A DNA stretch of 64,000 nucleotides, from NCBI RefSeq assembly GCF_003432035.1, contig NZ_QOHO01000043.1, positions 31,796 to 95,795 on the forward strand, written 5' to 3'. Below, piece by piece: positions 40,206 through 48,841 of the stretch. Numbering within the stretch: position 1 is the first letter of the stretch; each line of letters opens with the position of its first letter. A program made the translations under genes and the position numbers. The notes under the pieces are model-generated. The model was not told the origin of the DNA, ran no database searches, and saw only the letters and a list, made by a program, of their open reading frames with translations. This stretch comes from Lacrimispora amygdalina. GTDB taxonomy: Bacteria; Bacillota; Clostridia; Lachnospirales; Lachnospiraceae.

Positions 40206-42320
40206 ATGGAGTTTATTAAATTTAAAGAGGAATTACAAAAGAGGTTTACTGAAATAAGCAAGGACTCGACACATTTGTTTGAGGTAAATGTGGACAAAGA
40301 CGAACTATGGAACACCTATCTTGATAGTTTCCCGGCTGGCACAAATAAGATTTTTAGAGAAAGAAGAGAACATGATTGCAGTTGCTGTCGCCAGTTTATC
40401 AAGAATATTGGTAATGCGGTAGTTATCAAAGACAACGAGGTACATACAATTTGGGAATTAAATCTCGGAGATAAAATATATCAGTCAGTATGCGAAGCTT
40501 TGGACTTATTTGTAAAATCACATATGGTGTCTGATGTTTATGTAAGTAAATTTAAAAAAATTGGTACTGACTTCAACTATGAAGATATGAACGGTAAGAT
40601 GCATAAATGGGATCATTTCTTTTTAGAACTCCCGGACAAGTTTTACGACAGAAGTTCACGGTATGAAGGAGATATTAAAGGCGGATTTAGAGATACTAAA
40701 AATGTGTTCAAGCGTTCGTTAGATGAAATTTTCATGGATTCTATTGATACGGTTTTAGAACTGATTAATTCCAATACTCTTTACAAGGGAGAAGAGTGGA
40801 AAGCTGCTTTAGGTGAATTCCGGAAATATAAAAAGGAATTTGACAAATTACAAACTGAAAAAGAGAAAGAGAAAGAGTTATTTGCATGGGAAAAATCAGT
40901 AAAAGCAGGTGGGGCAATTGGAAGAATCCGCAATCACAGTATTGGAACACTTCTTGTAAATATCAGTGAAGGAATGGATTTGGATCTTGCGGTTAAGAAG
41001 TATGAGCAGATTGTAGCCCCGTCAAATTATAAAAGACCAAAGGCAATTTTTACAAAGAAAATGCTTGAAGAAGCACATAGAACCATTACAGAACTTGGAT
41101 ACATGGATTCTTTACAGAGAAGATTTGCAAATCTTGATGATATTACAGTGAATAATATTCTCTTTTCCAATAAAGATTCTGCGAAACGCATTGGTGGAAT
41201 GAGTGATATTTTTGGAGATATGGCTAAAGATGTAGCTGTAAGTCCGAAGCGATTCTCAAAAGTTGAAGAAATTTCAGTAAAAGATTTTGTAGAGAATGTT
41301 CTACCTACTGCAAAAGAAGTTGAAGCATTTGTAGAAAATAAACACGATAAGAACTTTGTTTCCTTGATTGCCCCTGTAAATTCAGAAGCCAAAACAATGT
41401 TTAAATGGAATAATGGTATGAGCTGGGCATATACAGGCAATATCACAGATAGCGATATTACGCAAAGAGTTAAGGATGCTGGCGGTAGAGTTGATGGAGC
41501 ACTTAGATTTTCTCATAGTTGGAACTATGATGGTATGAGAAATGGATCGTTGATGGATTTACATGTGTTCATGCCTGGTTCTAATCAAGATGTGGTATTC
41601 AAAAATGGTAAAGAAATTCATGATAATTATGGAAATAATGAACGTGTTGGGTGGAATCATAGAAATCACATTGCGTCTGGTGGCTCGCAGGACGTTGATT
41701 ATACAAATGTTGCTCCCGTAGGGTATATTCCAGTAGAAAACACAACGTTCCCGTCAATCGATAAATTAAAAGAAGGGGTGTATATATTCAAAATTCATAA
41801 CTGGAATCTAAGGAATCCAACAAGCGGAGGGTTTAAGGCAGAAATTGCATTTGGAGGAAATGTATACAAATTTATTAGAAGAGAGCCACTGCAAAATAAA
41901 GAATGGGTGACGTTGGCTAAAATAGAATTGAAAAATGGAGAATTTAAAATTATCGAAATGATGGATAATGATACCACTCCGATTGACATATGGAATGTTA
42001 GAACAAACCAGTTTGTTCCAGTTTCTGTTATCTGTTATAGCCCTAATTATTTTGATGAGCAGGATGGTATTGGTCATAGACATTTATTTTTTATGCTGAA
42101 AGATTGTAAAAATGGAGAGGAACCAAACGGATATTATAATGAGTTTTTAAAGAACGAACTAGTTGAACACAAAAGAGTCTTTGAGGCACTAGGGGCAAAA
42201 TGCCATGTAGAAGATACAGAGGATCAGCTTTCAGGAATCGGATTTAGCATGACAAAACGTGCAGATTTAGTAGTAAAAGTAAAAGGCGCCACTGAAAGAG
42301 TTATGAAAATTAAATTTTAA
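40206..42320 (+). CDS. Large protein with C-terminal DUF2135/YfaP-like beta domain, 704 aa
   Basis: AAAGGAG precedes the ATG. An N-terminal domain (1-210) contains the cysteine cluster HDCSCCRQF, perhaps metal-binding. A coiled coil lies near 205-230. The C-terminal third (about 430-600) has the pattern of YfaP-like beta domains: LRFSHSWNYD, LMDLHVFMPGSN, SGGSQDVDYTN, YIPVENTTFPS, GVYIFKIHNW. Similar long proteins occur in large phages; function unknown, perhaps a structural or host-takeover protein. Confidence 0.72.
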   Translation: MEFIKFKEELQKRFTEISKDSTHLFEVNVDKDELWNTYLDSFPAGTNKIFRERREHDCSCCRQFIKNIGNAVVIKDNEVHTIWELNLGDKIYQSVCEALDLFVKSHMVSDVYVSKFKKIGTDFNYEDMNGKMHKWDHFFLELPDKFYDRSSRYEGDIKGGFRDTKNVFKRSLDEIFMDSIDTVLELINSNTLYKGEEWKAALGEFRKYKKEFDKLQTEKEKEKELFAWEKSVKAGGAIGRIRNHSIGTLLVNISEGMDLDLAVKKYEQIVAPSNYKRPKAIFTKKMLEEAHRTITELGYMDSLQRRFANLDDITVNNILFSNKDSAKRIGGMSDIFGDMAKDVAVSPKRFSKVEEISVKDFVENVLPTAKEVEAFVENKHDKNFVSLIAPVNSEAKTMFKWNNGMSWAYTGNITDSDITQRVKDAGGRVDGALRFSHSWNYDGMRNGSLMDLHVFMPGSNQDVVFKNGKEIHDNYGNNERVGWNHRNHIASGGSQDVDYTNVAPVGYIPVENTTFPSIDKLKEGVYIFKIHNWNLRNPTSGGFKAEIAFGGNVYKFIRREPLQNKEWVTLAKIELKNGEFKIIEMMDNDTTPIDIWNVRTNQFVPVSVICYSPNYFDEQDGIGHRHLFFMLKDCKNGEEPNGYYNEFLKNELVEHKRVFEALGAKCHVEDTEDQLSGIGFSMTKRADLVVKVKGATERVMKIKF

Positions 42321-42340
42321 AATAAAAGGAGAATGTGATT

Positions 42341-42727
42341 ATGAGTAACGTAAATTTATTTGAGGTAGCAACTAAAACAAGAATGAGGTTCCCGTACAAG
42401 GGTAGTATATCGGTTGAAGATTTATGGGATCTTTCATTAACAGCACTGGATTCTGTGTTTAAAACATTGAATGCCCAGGTTAAGCAGTCAAAGGAAGAAA
42501 GCCTTCTAAGTACGAAATCTAAAGAAGATGAAGTGTTAGAAAATCAGATTGAGATTGTAAAATACATTGTTTCAGTGAAATTGGCCGAGAAAGCAGCAAG
42601 AGAAGATGCATTAGAGAAAAAAGAAAAGAAGCAGAAAATCATGCAGATTATGGCTACTAAACAGGACGAAGCTTTACAGAATGCATCAATGGAAGATTTG
42701 CAGAAGATGTTAAATGAGTTAGGGTAA
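42341..42727 (+). CDS. Hypothetical helical protein, 128 aa
   Basis: AAAGGAG precedes ATG 42341. Strongly helical and charged with a coiled coil (KLAEKAAREDALEKKEKKQK). Probably cotranscribed with the 704-residue protein 20 nt upstream and may assist it. A terminator follows. Confidence 0.73.
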   Translation: MSNVNLFEVATKTRMRFPYKGSISVEDLWDLSLTALDSVFKTLNAQVKQSKEESLLSTKSKEDEVLENQIEIVKYIVSVKLAEKAAREDALEKKEKKQKIMQIMATKQDEALQNASMEDLQKMLNELG

Positions 42728-42733
42728 AATGAT

Positions 42734-42760
42734 TTGGGGAGGTCAGACTCCCCAAGTTAA
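42734..42760 (+). terminator. Intrinsic terminator
   Basis: TTGGGGAG (42734-42741) pairs with CTCCCCAA (42748-42755), loop GTCAGA, followed by GTTAATTT. Confidence 0.65.
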
Positions 42761-42849
42761 TTTCGGGATATGAAAGATTAATTTCATGAAAGGAATGCAT
42801 AAGAAAACCCAAGAAAGTAGTTATTTCAAGATAGAAAAGGAGAAAACGT

Positions 42850-42963
42850 ATGCGAAAAGGCAAAGTAAAAATTTATTTAAAATCCGGTAGTATAATCACG
42901 ATTGGATGTCTTAGCTGTGAATTTACGGTTAATCGAGATACGGGAGAGATTAATCATTGTTAA
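42850..42963 (+). pseudogene. 5' part of a small gene split by IS607
   Basis: AAAAGGAG precedes ATG 42850. The reading MRKGKVKIYLKSGSIITIGC... runs to CAT TG at 42959 and then enters the inserted element, where it stops after one codon. Joining base 42959 to base 44972 restores a frame of 56 residues ending ...GIDVRQIEAWEYIK. Short proteins of this kind occur in Clostridial phages; function unknown. Confidence 0.8.
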
Positions 42964-42968
42964 ATAAG

Positions 42969-42997
42969 TAGACAAACATAGACAAATGTGGTACAAT
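42969..42997 (+). promoter_or_regulatory. Promoter of the IS607 transposase genes
   Basis: TAGACA (42969-42974), 17-bp spacer, TACAAT (42992-42997), inside the left end of the element; tnpA begins 30 bp downstream. Confidence 0.7.
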
Positions 42998-43026
42998 GTA
43001 TATATCAAATAAATGGAGGTATATAC

Positions 43027-43680
43027 ATGAATAATTACAAACCAAATGAATTTGCAGAAATGATTGGTGTTTCCGTTAAAACACTACAAAGATGGGACAA
43101 TGAAGGAAAGTTAAAAGCATATCGCACTCCTACTGACCGTAGATATTACACACATAAACAATATGTTGATTATATTGGAGAATCTCATACTAAAAAAGGG
43201 AAAGTAATTATATATACAAGAGTTTCAACTTCGAATCAAAAAGACGACTTAAAAAACCAAGTAGATTTTCTAAGACAATATGCAAATGCAAAAGGAATTA
43301 TTGTTGATGAAGTATTTGAGGACATAGGCAGCGGACTTAATTACAATCGAAAAAAGTGGAATAAACTATTAGAAGATTGTATGTTGGGACTTGTTAAGAT
43401 AATAATCGTTGCTCACAAAGACAGATTTATTCGATTTGGTTATGAATGGTTTGAAAGATTTCTAAAATCAAACGGAGTTGAAATAATTGTAGTAAATAAT
43501 GAAACTACTTCTCCTGAGCAAGAATTGGTAAATGATTTAATCTCTATTATTCACGTATTTAGTTGCAGAATTTATGGTTTGCGAAAGTATAAGAAACAGA
43601 TAAAGGAGGATAGTGAGATTGCTAAAGAGTTACAAGACGGAAATAAAGCCAACGCTAGAACAAATTCAAATGATAAATAA
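43027..43680 (+). CDS. tnpA: IS607 TnpA, MerR-like serine recombinase
   Basis: TGGAGG lies before ATG 43027. Residues 1-50 are a MerR-like helix-turn-helix (FAEMIGVSVKTLQRWDNEGKLKAYRTPTDRRYY). The serine recombinase domain begins VIIYTRVSTSNQKDDLKNQ with catalytic Ser67, followed by EDIGSGLNYNR and IIVAHKDRFIRFGYEWF. It catalyses cut-and-join through a circular intermediate without target duplication. The full domain is present, so it is probably active. It overlaps tnpB by 68 nt. Confidence 0.92.
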   Translation: MNNYKPNEFAEMIGVSVKTLQRWDNEGKLKAYRTPTDRRYYTHKQYVDYIGESHTKKGKVIIYTRVSTSNQKDDLKNQVDFLRQYANAKGIIVDEVFEDIGSGLNYNRKKWNKLLEDCMLGLVKIIIVAHKDRFIRFGYEWFERFLKSNGVEIIVVNNETTSPEQELVNDLISIIHVFSCRIYGLRKYKKQIKEDSEIAKELQDGNKANARTNSNDK

Positions 43681-44785
43681 AACCATTGGAACTTGTCGGT
43701 TTGTATACAACTTCTTTCTTGCACACAATAAAGAAGTATATGAAAAAGAAAAGAAATTTGTATCTGGGATGGATTTTTCCAAATGGTTAAATAACATCTA
43801 TATCAAAGAAAATCCTGAGTATTCGTGGATAAAAGAAGTAAGCAGCAAATCAGTAAAACAAAGTATTATGAATGCTGATAGAGCCTTTAAAAGATTTTTT
43901 AAAGGACAATCAAGATTCCCTAATTTTAAGAAAAAGGGAAAGTCTGATGTAAAGATGTATTTTGTAAAAACAGACGCAAAAGTAATTATTCCATGTGAAA
44001 GACACAGAATTAAGATACCTACTATTGGATGGGTGAGGATAAAAGAAAAGGGTTATATTCCAACGAATCCAAGTACACACATAATTAAAAGTGGAACTGT
44101 TTCTTGTAAAGCTGGAAGATATTACGTTTCTGTATTAATCGAAGAACAAGAAAATCCACAGTCAGAATTAAACGATTTTGGTATTGGAATAGATCTTGGT
44201 GTAAAAGATTTTGCTATTACAAGCAATGGAATAACAAAGAAAAACATTAATAAATCATCAAGATTAAAGAAACTAGAAAAACAATTAAAAAGGGAACAAC
44301 GCTGTCTTTCGAGGAAATACGAGGACTATAAAAAGCGTTCAAAGAAAGGAGAAGCTACTAGACAAAATATCCAAAAACAAATAGCCAAAGTACAAAAACT
44401 TCATCAAAGAATAAATACTATTCGTACTGATTATATCAACAAAAGTGTAAATGAGATAGTAAAAACCAAACCGTCTTATATCACGATTGAAGATTTAAAT
44501 GTATCTGGAATGATGAAAAATAGGCATCTTTCTAAAGCAGTTGCTTCACAGAAGTTTTATGAGTTTAGAACGAAATTGGAAGCAAAATGCAAAGAAACAG
44601 GAATTGAATTAAGAGTTGTAGATAGATGGTATCCATCAAGTAAACTTTGTCATGAGTGTGGATGTATCAAAAAAGATTTAAAACTTTCTGATAGAGAATA
44701 CATTTGTGAATGTGGGTATCGTGCTGATAGAGATTATAACGCAAGTCTTAATTTGAGAGATGCAATAACTTACAAAATTGCATAA
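43613..44785 (+). CDS. tnpB: TnpB, RNA-guided RuvC nuclease of IS607
   Basis: GTG start after AAGGAGG, within the end of tnpA. The 390-residue protein has the TnpB layout: N-terminal helical/WED part, RuvC residues D194 (GIDLGVKDF), E293 (TIEDLNVSG) and D374 (ADRDYNASLNL), and the zinc ribbon CHECG...CECG. All key residues are present. TnpB uses an RNA from the right end of its element to cut DNA at the empty site, favouring retention of the element. Length is normal for the family. Confidence 0.92.
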   Translation: MRLLKSYKTEIKPTLEQIQMINKTIGTCRFVYNFFLAHNKEVYEKEKKFVSGMDFSKWLNNIYIKENPEYSWIKEVSSKSVKQSIMNADRAFKRFFKGQSRFPNFKKKGKSDVKMYFVKTDAKVIIPCERHRIKIPTIGWVRIKEKGYIPTNPSTHIIKSGTVSCKAGRYYVSVLIEEQENPQSELNDFGIGIDLGVKDFAITSNGITKKNINKSSRLKKLEKQLKREQRCLSRKYEDYKKRSKKGEATRQNIQKQIAKVQKLHQRINTIRTDYINKSVNEIVKTKPSYITIEDLNVSGMMKNRHLSKAVASQKFYEFRTKLEAKCKETGIELRVVDRWYPSSKLCHECGCIKKDLKLSDREYICECGYRADRDYNASLNLRDAITYKIA

Positions 44786-44971
44786 TAAAAGTAAATGTAA
44801 GTATGTACGGTTGGCTAGACCGGAATTTACGACTGTGGACTATACAAGAATCTGTGAGTAGATACTGATTTGTCAGATTGAAAGCATATAGGATGAAACA
44901 GTAAAATTCTCGATATGGATATATTTGTCCATATTTTGAGTAGCAGACTATACTGGATATAACATTCAAAG
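44786..44971 (+). ncRNA. Predicted omega RNA scaffold of TnpB
   Basis: In this family the guide RNA comes from the end of tnpB and the right end of the element. These 186 nt are non-coding and contain hairpins such as ATATGG/CCATAT (about 44915-44936). The guide would be the sequence just outside the right end, beginning CCCCGACAGTTC at 44972. Extent is inferred. Confidence 0.6.
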
Positions 44972-45032
44972 CCCCGACAGTTCATTTGGGATTGATGTTC
45001 GCCAGATTGAGGCTTGGGAATACATTAAATAA
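44972..45032 (+). pseudogene. 3' part of the small gene split by IS607
   Basis: Encodes PDSSFGIDVRQIEAWEYIK and a TAA. It has no start and is in frame with the 5' part at 42850 once the element is removed. Confidence 0.78.
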
Positions 45033-45105
45033 AAGGCGTAATATAAAGCAAACTGTTAAAACACGTCTTTCCTCGGAAAATAAAAATAAAGGAGAATACA
45101 ATAGT

Positions 45106-45384
45106 ATGAATTTTGGAGAAGCAATTGATAAATTAAAAAGTGGTAAAAAGGTTGCTAGAGATGGCTGGAATGGAAAGAACATGTTCATCGTTTATCAGAA
45201 GGGGTATCCACAAGGAATTCCTTGTAATAAGCAAACGGCAGAAGCTTGGGGAATGAATGAAGGTGAATTATTTAAATGTGAGCCATATTTGCAGATTAGA
45301 ATGGTTAATGGTTCTCATTCTATGTGGGTTCCATCAATAAATGATTGTCTAGCGGAAGATTGGGACGTGGTAAATACCAATTAA
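45106..45384 (+). CDS. tad2: DUF2829 protein, Tad2-like anti-Thoeris protein
   Basis: AAAGGAG lies before ATG 45106; upstream in-frame sequence is not protein-like. The 92 residues follow the DUF2829 pattern end to end: MNFGEAIDKLKSGKKVARDGWNGKNMFIVY, PYLQIRMVNGSHSMWVPSINDCLAEDWDVV. DUF2829 includes Tad2, which sequesters the cyclic ADP-ribose signal of Thoeris immunity. Family membership is clear; anti-Thoeris activity is inferred because DUF2829 is broader than tested Tad2 proteins. Confidence 0.87.
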   Translation: MNFGEAIDKLKSGKKVARDGWNGKNMFIVYQKGYPQGIPCNKQTAEAWGMNEGELFKCEPYLQIRMVNGSHSMWVPSINDCLAEDWDVVNTN

Positions 45385-45430
45385 ACTTCGATTTCAATTC
45401 AACGGAGAAAGACAGGTAGGTGATAAAATT

Positions 45431-45748
45431 TTGAGATTTTATTATGTTAATGACTACGGCGACTCTGGCTATTTTACTTTGAAGAAAACTGAAATACCAA
45501 AAGCTATAATGTCGGCATGGAACATTGAAGCAGAACTTAGTATTGTTCTGGGAAAAATAAGTAAATATCAAGAGCGGTGTCAGTTGATATTTTCGTCAGT
45601 AGATGATAATGAGTTTAACAACGAACTTCTTAAAGAGTACGGACTTTACTTAAAGGATGGCGAAAAATTTAGAGAATTACATTATTTAGTAGATGATACT
45701 CTTGCATGGGAGCCAGACAATTATTATGATGTATTGCAATTAAACTAA
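45431..45748 (+). CDS. Hypothetical protein, 105 aa
   Basis: TTG start 8 nt after TAGGTG. Acidic mixed alpha/beta protein (RFYYVNDYGDSGYFTLKKTEIPKAIMSAW...). Unknown function; short spacing to the next gene suggests one transcript. Confidence 0.7.
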   Translation: MRFYYVNDYGDSGYFTLKKTEIPKAIMSAWNIEAELSIVLGKISKYQERCQLIFSSVDDNEFNNELLKEYGLYLKDGEKFRELHYLVDDTLAWEPDNYYDVLQLN

Positions 45749-45765
45749 AGAGGGAGGACATTATA

Positions 45766-46371
45766 TTGAACAGATTAGAGAGTATAAAGGCAATGCACAA
45801 TTATTTTTCAATTTATGAAAAAGATCATAAATGGAATTGTATCCGAGAACAATTTGAACAAGAACGAAAGGAGATGAATAAAAAGATGAGGAAGGACGCA
45901 TACGATGCTTACGCATCACTTACAAAAATTAACGATATAACGCCACTTGTATTTGCATCTAGTCAAAATCATAAAGAAAAAATCACGGATGTAAATATTA
46001 TCGTACCGGATAAAGTTGTAGAGGTGACATTCGGAGATGGCTTAAAAGAAAAGGCGGTATGTCAAGCTGATGATGTATTTAGTCTTGAACAGGCAATTAC
46101 AATCTGTCTAACAAAGCACCTTATGGGTGGATCTAGTAAATATAATAACACTATTAGTAAAGCAATCAAGGATTATGAAAAGAAACTTAAGGGAATTGAA
46201 GACGATAAAGCAGAGAAAGAGAGAATAGAAAAGAAGAAAGCTAAGATATTAGCATCTAAGCAGCGTAGAGAAGAAAGACGTAGAGAAGTTGAAAGAGCAG
46301 AACAAATTGCAATTCAGAGAGAAGCTTATATTCAGGCAATGGATTATTTGAGAGCGAATGAAACCAAATAG
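45766..46371 (+). CDS. Hypothetical protein with long coiled coil, 201 aa
   Basis: TTG start after GGGAGGAC. A mixed middle domain (VNIIVPDKVVEVTFGDGLKEKAVCQADDVFSLEQAITICL, about 70-125) resembles a small phage protein of unknown role. The C-terminal third is a lysine/arginine/glutamate helix (KKLKGIEDDKAEKERIEKKK...), likely a coiled coil. Confidence 0.73.
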   Translation: MNRLESIKAMHNYFSIYEKDHKWNCIREQFEQERKEMNKKMRKDAYDAYASLTKINDITPLVFASSQNHKEKITDVNIIVPDKVVEVTFGDGLKEKAVCQADDVFSLEQAITICLTKHLMGGSSKYNNTISKAIKDYEKKLKGIEDDKAEKERIEKKKAKILASKQRREERRREVERAEQIAIQREAYIQAMDYLRANETK

Positions 46372-46761
46372 GGATATACTGTATATAGAAGTAAATACTT
46401 GCTTAATTACTATATGTTCACAGGATAACACATTGAAATTCCTGCTTCATCCAGAGAATAAATAAGTATCACCATCAAATTGGTTTGGCGGCTAATGAGA
46501 TGGTCAACAAGTTTTAATGTTTGCATAAATTCATATCAATTATAAATTCCAACATTTTAAAACTGAACAGAGAATATCTGTGCGGGTGCTGAAATAGCTC
46601 ACCCTTGGGAGAGTTTGTCCATAAATAGCTATTTTGACATAGAAGTTTATATAGAGTGAGTTTCTATGTTCCGCTTGGAGACAGGCGTTGAAGTTATAGA
46701 TGTTTTTATATTTTACATATTTAACATACAAAAATTTTAATTAACGGAGGTAATTTATTTA
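46372..46761 (+). other. 390-nt leader of the replication module
   Basis: No gene is seen. It holds the GGGTG...CACCC hairpin (46584-46604), a CATAGAA/TTCTATG hairpin near 46638-46670 and the palindrome AAATAGCTATTT (about 46624). I found no consensus promoter, but the operon boundary and structures suggest a regulated leader for the genes from 46762. Confidence 0.5.
46584..46604 (+). repeat. GGGTG...CACCC hairpin, copy 2
   Basis: GGGTG (46584-46588) and CACCC (46600-46604) enclose CTGAAATAGCT; near twin of 7406-7426, sharing the loop core GAAAT. Confidence 0.45.
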
Positions 46762-47715
46762 ATGAAAGAATTAAAAAATGTAGTAACGGTAACAGGTGAG
46801 TTGGTAAAAAACAATATTGAAGAATTTCAGACTAAAAAGGGAGAAGACGCAATCGGTGGAAGTCTTGTATTAAGAACTTCCGATGGTAGTGAGCATGAAA
46901 TTAATTTATTCGCCTATAAGTTCAAGAAAGATGAGAACAAAAATTTCACGTCAGAAGAAAGTTATTTCTATAAGCAGTACAGTGATGCGAAAGAAAATCT
47001 CAAGGATATCGAACACTGTTCAGAAGGGGAGAGACCGGCGATTGTATCCATTACAGATGGTTCATTTAGAGTAAATGATTTTAAAGGAAATGATGGAAGA
47101 GTAGTATCAACTAATAGAATTTCAGCTAGATTCATTAATAAAATTGAACCAAAAGATTATGATTCGACAGTATTAGAATCAAAGTTTGAAGTTGAAGGAG
47201 TGGTAGAGTCAATCAAAGATGAGATTATAAAAGATGTTCCTACTGGTAATTTGATTGTGAATATGATGGGAATCGGTCAGACTGCTGACGGGTTCGGAAA
47301 AGATGCAGTGTATACAGCCGATCATTTAATTCCAATTAAAATGACAGTTGACAAATCTATGGCTGCTCCATTCAGAAGTGCAGGTTATTATGATGGTTGT
47401 TATACCAAATTTGTTGGAACGGTTATTAATTCTGTTGAAACAGAAGAACAAATTGAAAAGGTTGCTTTCGGTGATGATATTAAGCACTTGGTTAAAACAT
47501 ATGTACGTAAGAATGAAATTAAATCTGGGACTATGCCAACCACAATTTTTGAGCATGAACTTACCCAGGAAATTGTTGATGCATTAAGAGCAAAGAGAAA
47601 AGCCACTATCGCTGAAGTTGCTAGTGGCCAGTCAAGGCAGGAAGAATCACCTTTCAAGCCTGATACGTCTACACCAGCTCCTCAGACTACATACAATCCA
47701 TTTGCTCAGCATTAA
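46762..47715 (+). CDS. Candidate single-stranded-DNA-binding protein, 317 aa
   Basis: ACGGAGG precedes the ATG. The first half is strand-rich (VVTVTGELVKNNIEEFQTKKGEDAIGGSLVLRT), compatible with OB folds, and a second similar unit starts near 145 (FEVEGVVESIKDEII). The C-terminus is a Pro/Thr/Gln linker ending NPFAQH. As first gene of a replisome operon it fits a phage single-strand binding protein. Family not recognised; function inferred from position and fold. Confidence 0.65.
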   Translation: MKELKNVVTVTGELVKNNIEEFQTKKGEDAIGGSLVLRTSDGSEHEINLFAYKFKKDENKNFTSEESYFYKQYSDAKENLKDIEHCSEGERPAIVSITDGSFRVNDFKGNDGRVVSTNRISARFINKIEPKDYDSTVLESKFEVEGVVESIKDEIIKDVPTGNLIVNMMGIGQTADGFGKDAVYTADHLIPIKMTVDKSMAAPFRSAGYYDGCYTKFVGTVINSVETEEQIEKVAFGDDIKHLVKTYVRKNEIKSGTMPTTIFEHELTQEIVDALRAKRKATIAEVASGQSRQEESPFKPDTSTPAPQTTYNPFAQH

Positions 47716-47737
47716 TACAAGGATAACACATCTTAAC

Positions 47738-47762
47738 CCCTATCTGGATTTTTCAGATAGGG
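47738..47762 (+). other. Intergenic hairpin without T run
   Basis: CCCTATCTG (47738-47746) pairs with CAGATAGGG (47754-47762), loop GATTTTT. It is followed by AACAACT, so it may protect or process the message rather than end it. Confidence 0.5.
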
Positions 47763-47809
47763 AACAACTAACAAAACATAATAAGAAGATAAAGGAGACT
47801 TAGTTTTAT

Positions 47810-48793
47810 ATGTATATTAATTTAAATGATTTAACACCAAATAAAGTTTCTATTAACTTGAGTCAGTATTCAACGATTTGGATGGGTGATACAGGTGTTG
47901 GTAAAACTACTACTCTGATGAAATTTTTAAAAGAATTATCACCTGACAAAGAACCATTTTTCTTAGAGTTTGAAGATAGATATCAAAATATACCTGGGAT
48001 TATGGCTGTTAAAATTGATACAATGTCAGATTTTAAGTCAGTCATTGGTCAGCTTAGAAATCCAGTGTTTAAAGAAAAGTTTTCGTGTATTATTGTAGAC
48101 ACACTTGACAAGTATGAAGAATTTTGTGAAAGATATGTTCTTGAAAATCGAGATGCTGAAATTCTTAAAGATGTGGGGGGATTTGGCGAGGGATCACTTC
48201 GTTTTAAAAGTGCATTGAGGAATATTGGTGTAATTCAGAGCCTTGGTTATACAGTACATTCAATCGCTCAATCTTCCCATAGTAAGGATTTTGATACTAA
48301 AAAAGAAAGTGATACGTTAAAACTTAACAAAAATACATTTTCCTATTGTAGAGAATCAGCCTATCTAGTGGGGTATATGTGGAAGGACAGTAAAGATGAA
48401 AGATATATTACATTCAAGAAAACTGATAAATACCCTGATTTAAAAGACACATTTGGATTGCCTGAAAAAATTAATGTAAAAGAATTAAAGACAGTTTGGA
48501 CAAAGGCTGTGCAAGATCTTGGCGGTGATTTTACAACCAAAGAAAAGACTATTGACAAGAAACCAGTAGCTGAAAATTTCGAAGAGGTCAAAGCTAAAGG
48601 AGTTGAATTAGGTAGCTTGTTATTCTCAAATGGACATGCTGCCGAAGCTACTGCTGTTTTACAAAAGAACCTTGGTTTAGATGACAATGGTAATGTCAAA
48701 ATGTTTGATTCATTAAGAGATAGTCAGATTGATCTTACAAAAGTTATTGTGATGGAGTTACAGGAATTAGTAGACAAATTTGCAATTAAATAA
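47810..48793 (+). CDS. RecA-like/Sak4-type phage ATPase, 327 aa
   Basis: AAAGGAG precedes the ATG. Walker A is WMGDTGVGKTTTLMKF (residues about 24-39) and Walker B FSCIIVDTLDKYEE (about 94-107), within the compact AAA/RecA fold of phage nucleotide-binding proteins. Position after the candidate single-strand binding protein suggests a Sak4-like recombinase or its relative. The C-terminal tail (about 235-327) is helical and specific. Confidence 0.8.
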   Translation: MYINLNDLTPNKVSINLSQYSTIWMGDTGVGKTTTLMKFLKELSPDKEPFFLEFEDRYQNIPGIMAVKIDTMSDFKSVIGQLRNPVFKEKFSCIIVDTLDKYEEFCERYVLENRDAEILKDVGGFGEGSLRFKSALRNIGVIQSLGYTVHSIAQSSHSKDFDTKKESDTLKLNKNTFSYCRESAYLVGYMWKDSKDERYITFKKTDKYPDLKDTFGLPEKINVKELKTVWTKAVQDLGGDFTTKEKTIDKKPVAENFEEVKAKGVELGSLLFSNGHAAEATAVLQKNLGLDDNGNVKMFDSLRDSQIDLTKVIVMELQELVDKFAIK

Positions 48794-48797
48794 TGAT

Positions 48798-48824
48798 GGG
48801 GAGGATTAATCCTCCTCGCTTTTT
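48798..48824 (+). terminator. Intrinsic terminator
   Basis: GGGGAGGA (48798-48805) pairs with TCCTCCTC (48810-48817, one G-U), loop TTAA, followed by GCTTTTT. It may attenuate transcription into the helicase genes. Confidence 0.72.
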
Positions 48825-48841
48825 AAATAGGGTGGTGAATA

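Larger units (their letters stand above)
42960..44971 (+). mobile_element. IS607-family insertion sequence
   Basis: The element is about 2012 bp and carries tnpA (serine recombinase) and tnpB. The ends were placed by rebuilding the split gene: ...CATTG at 42959 continues as CCCCGAC at 44972. A single G is shared, so the boundary is certain to about 1 bp. No target duplication or terminal inverted repeat is seen, as expected for this family. Confidence 0.88.
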
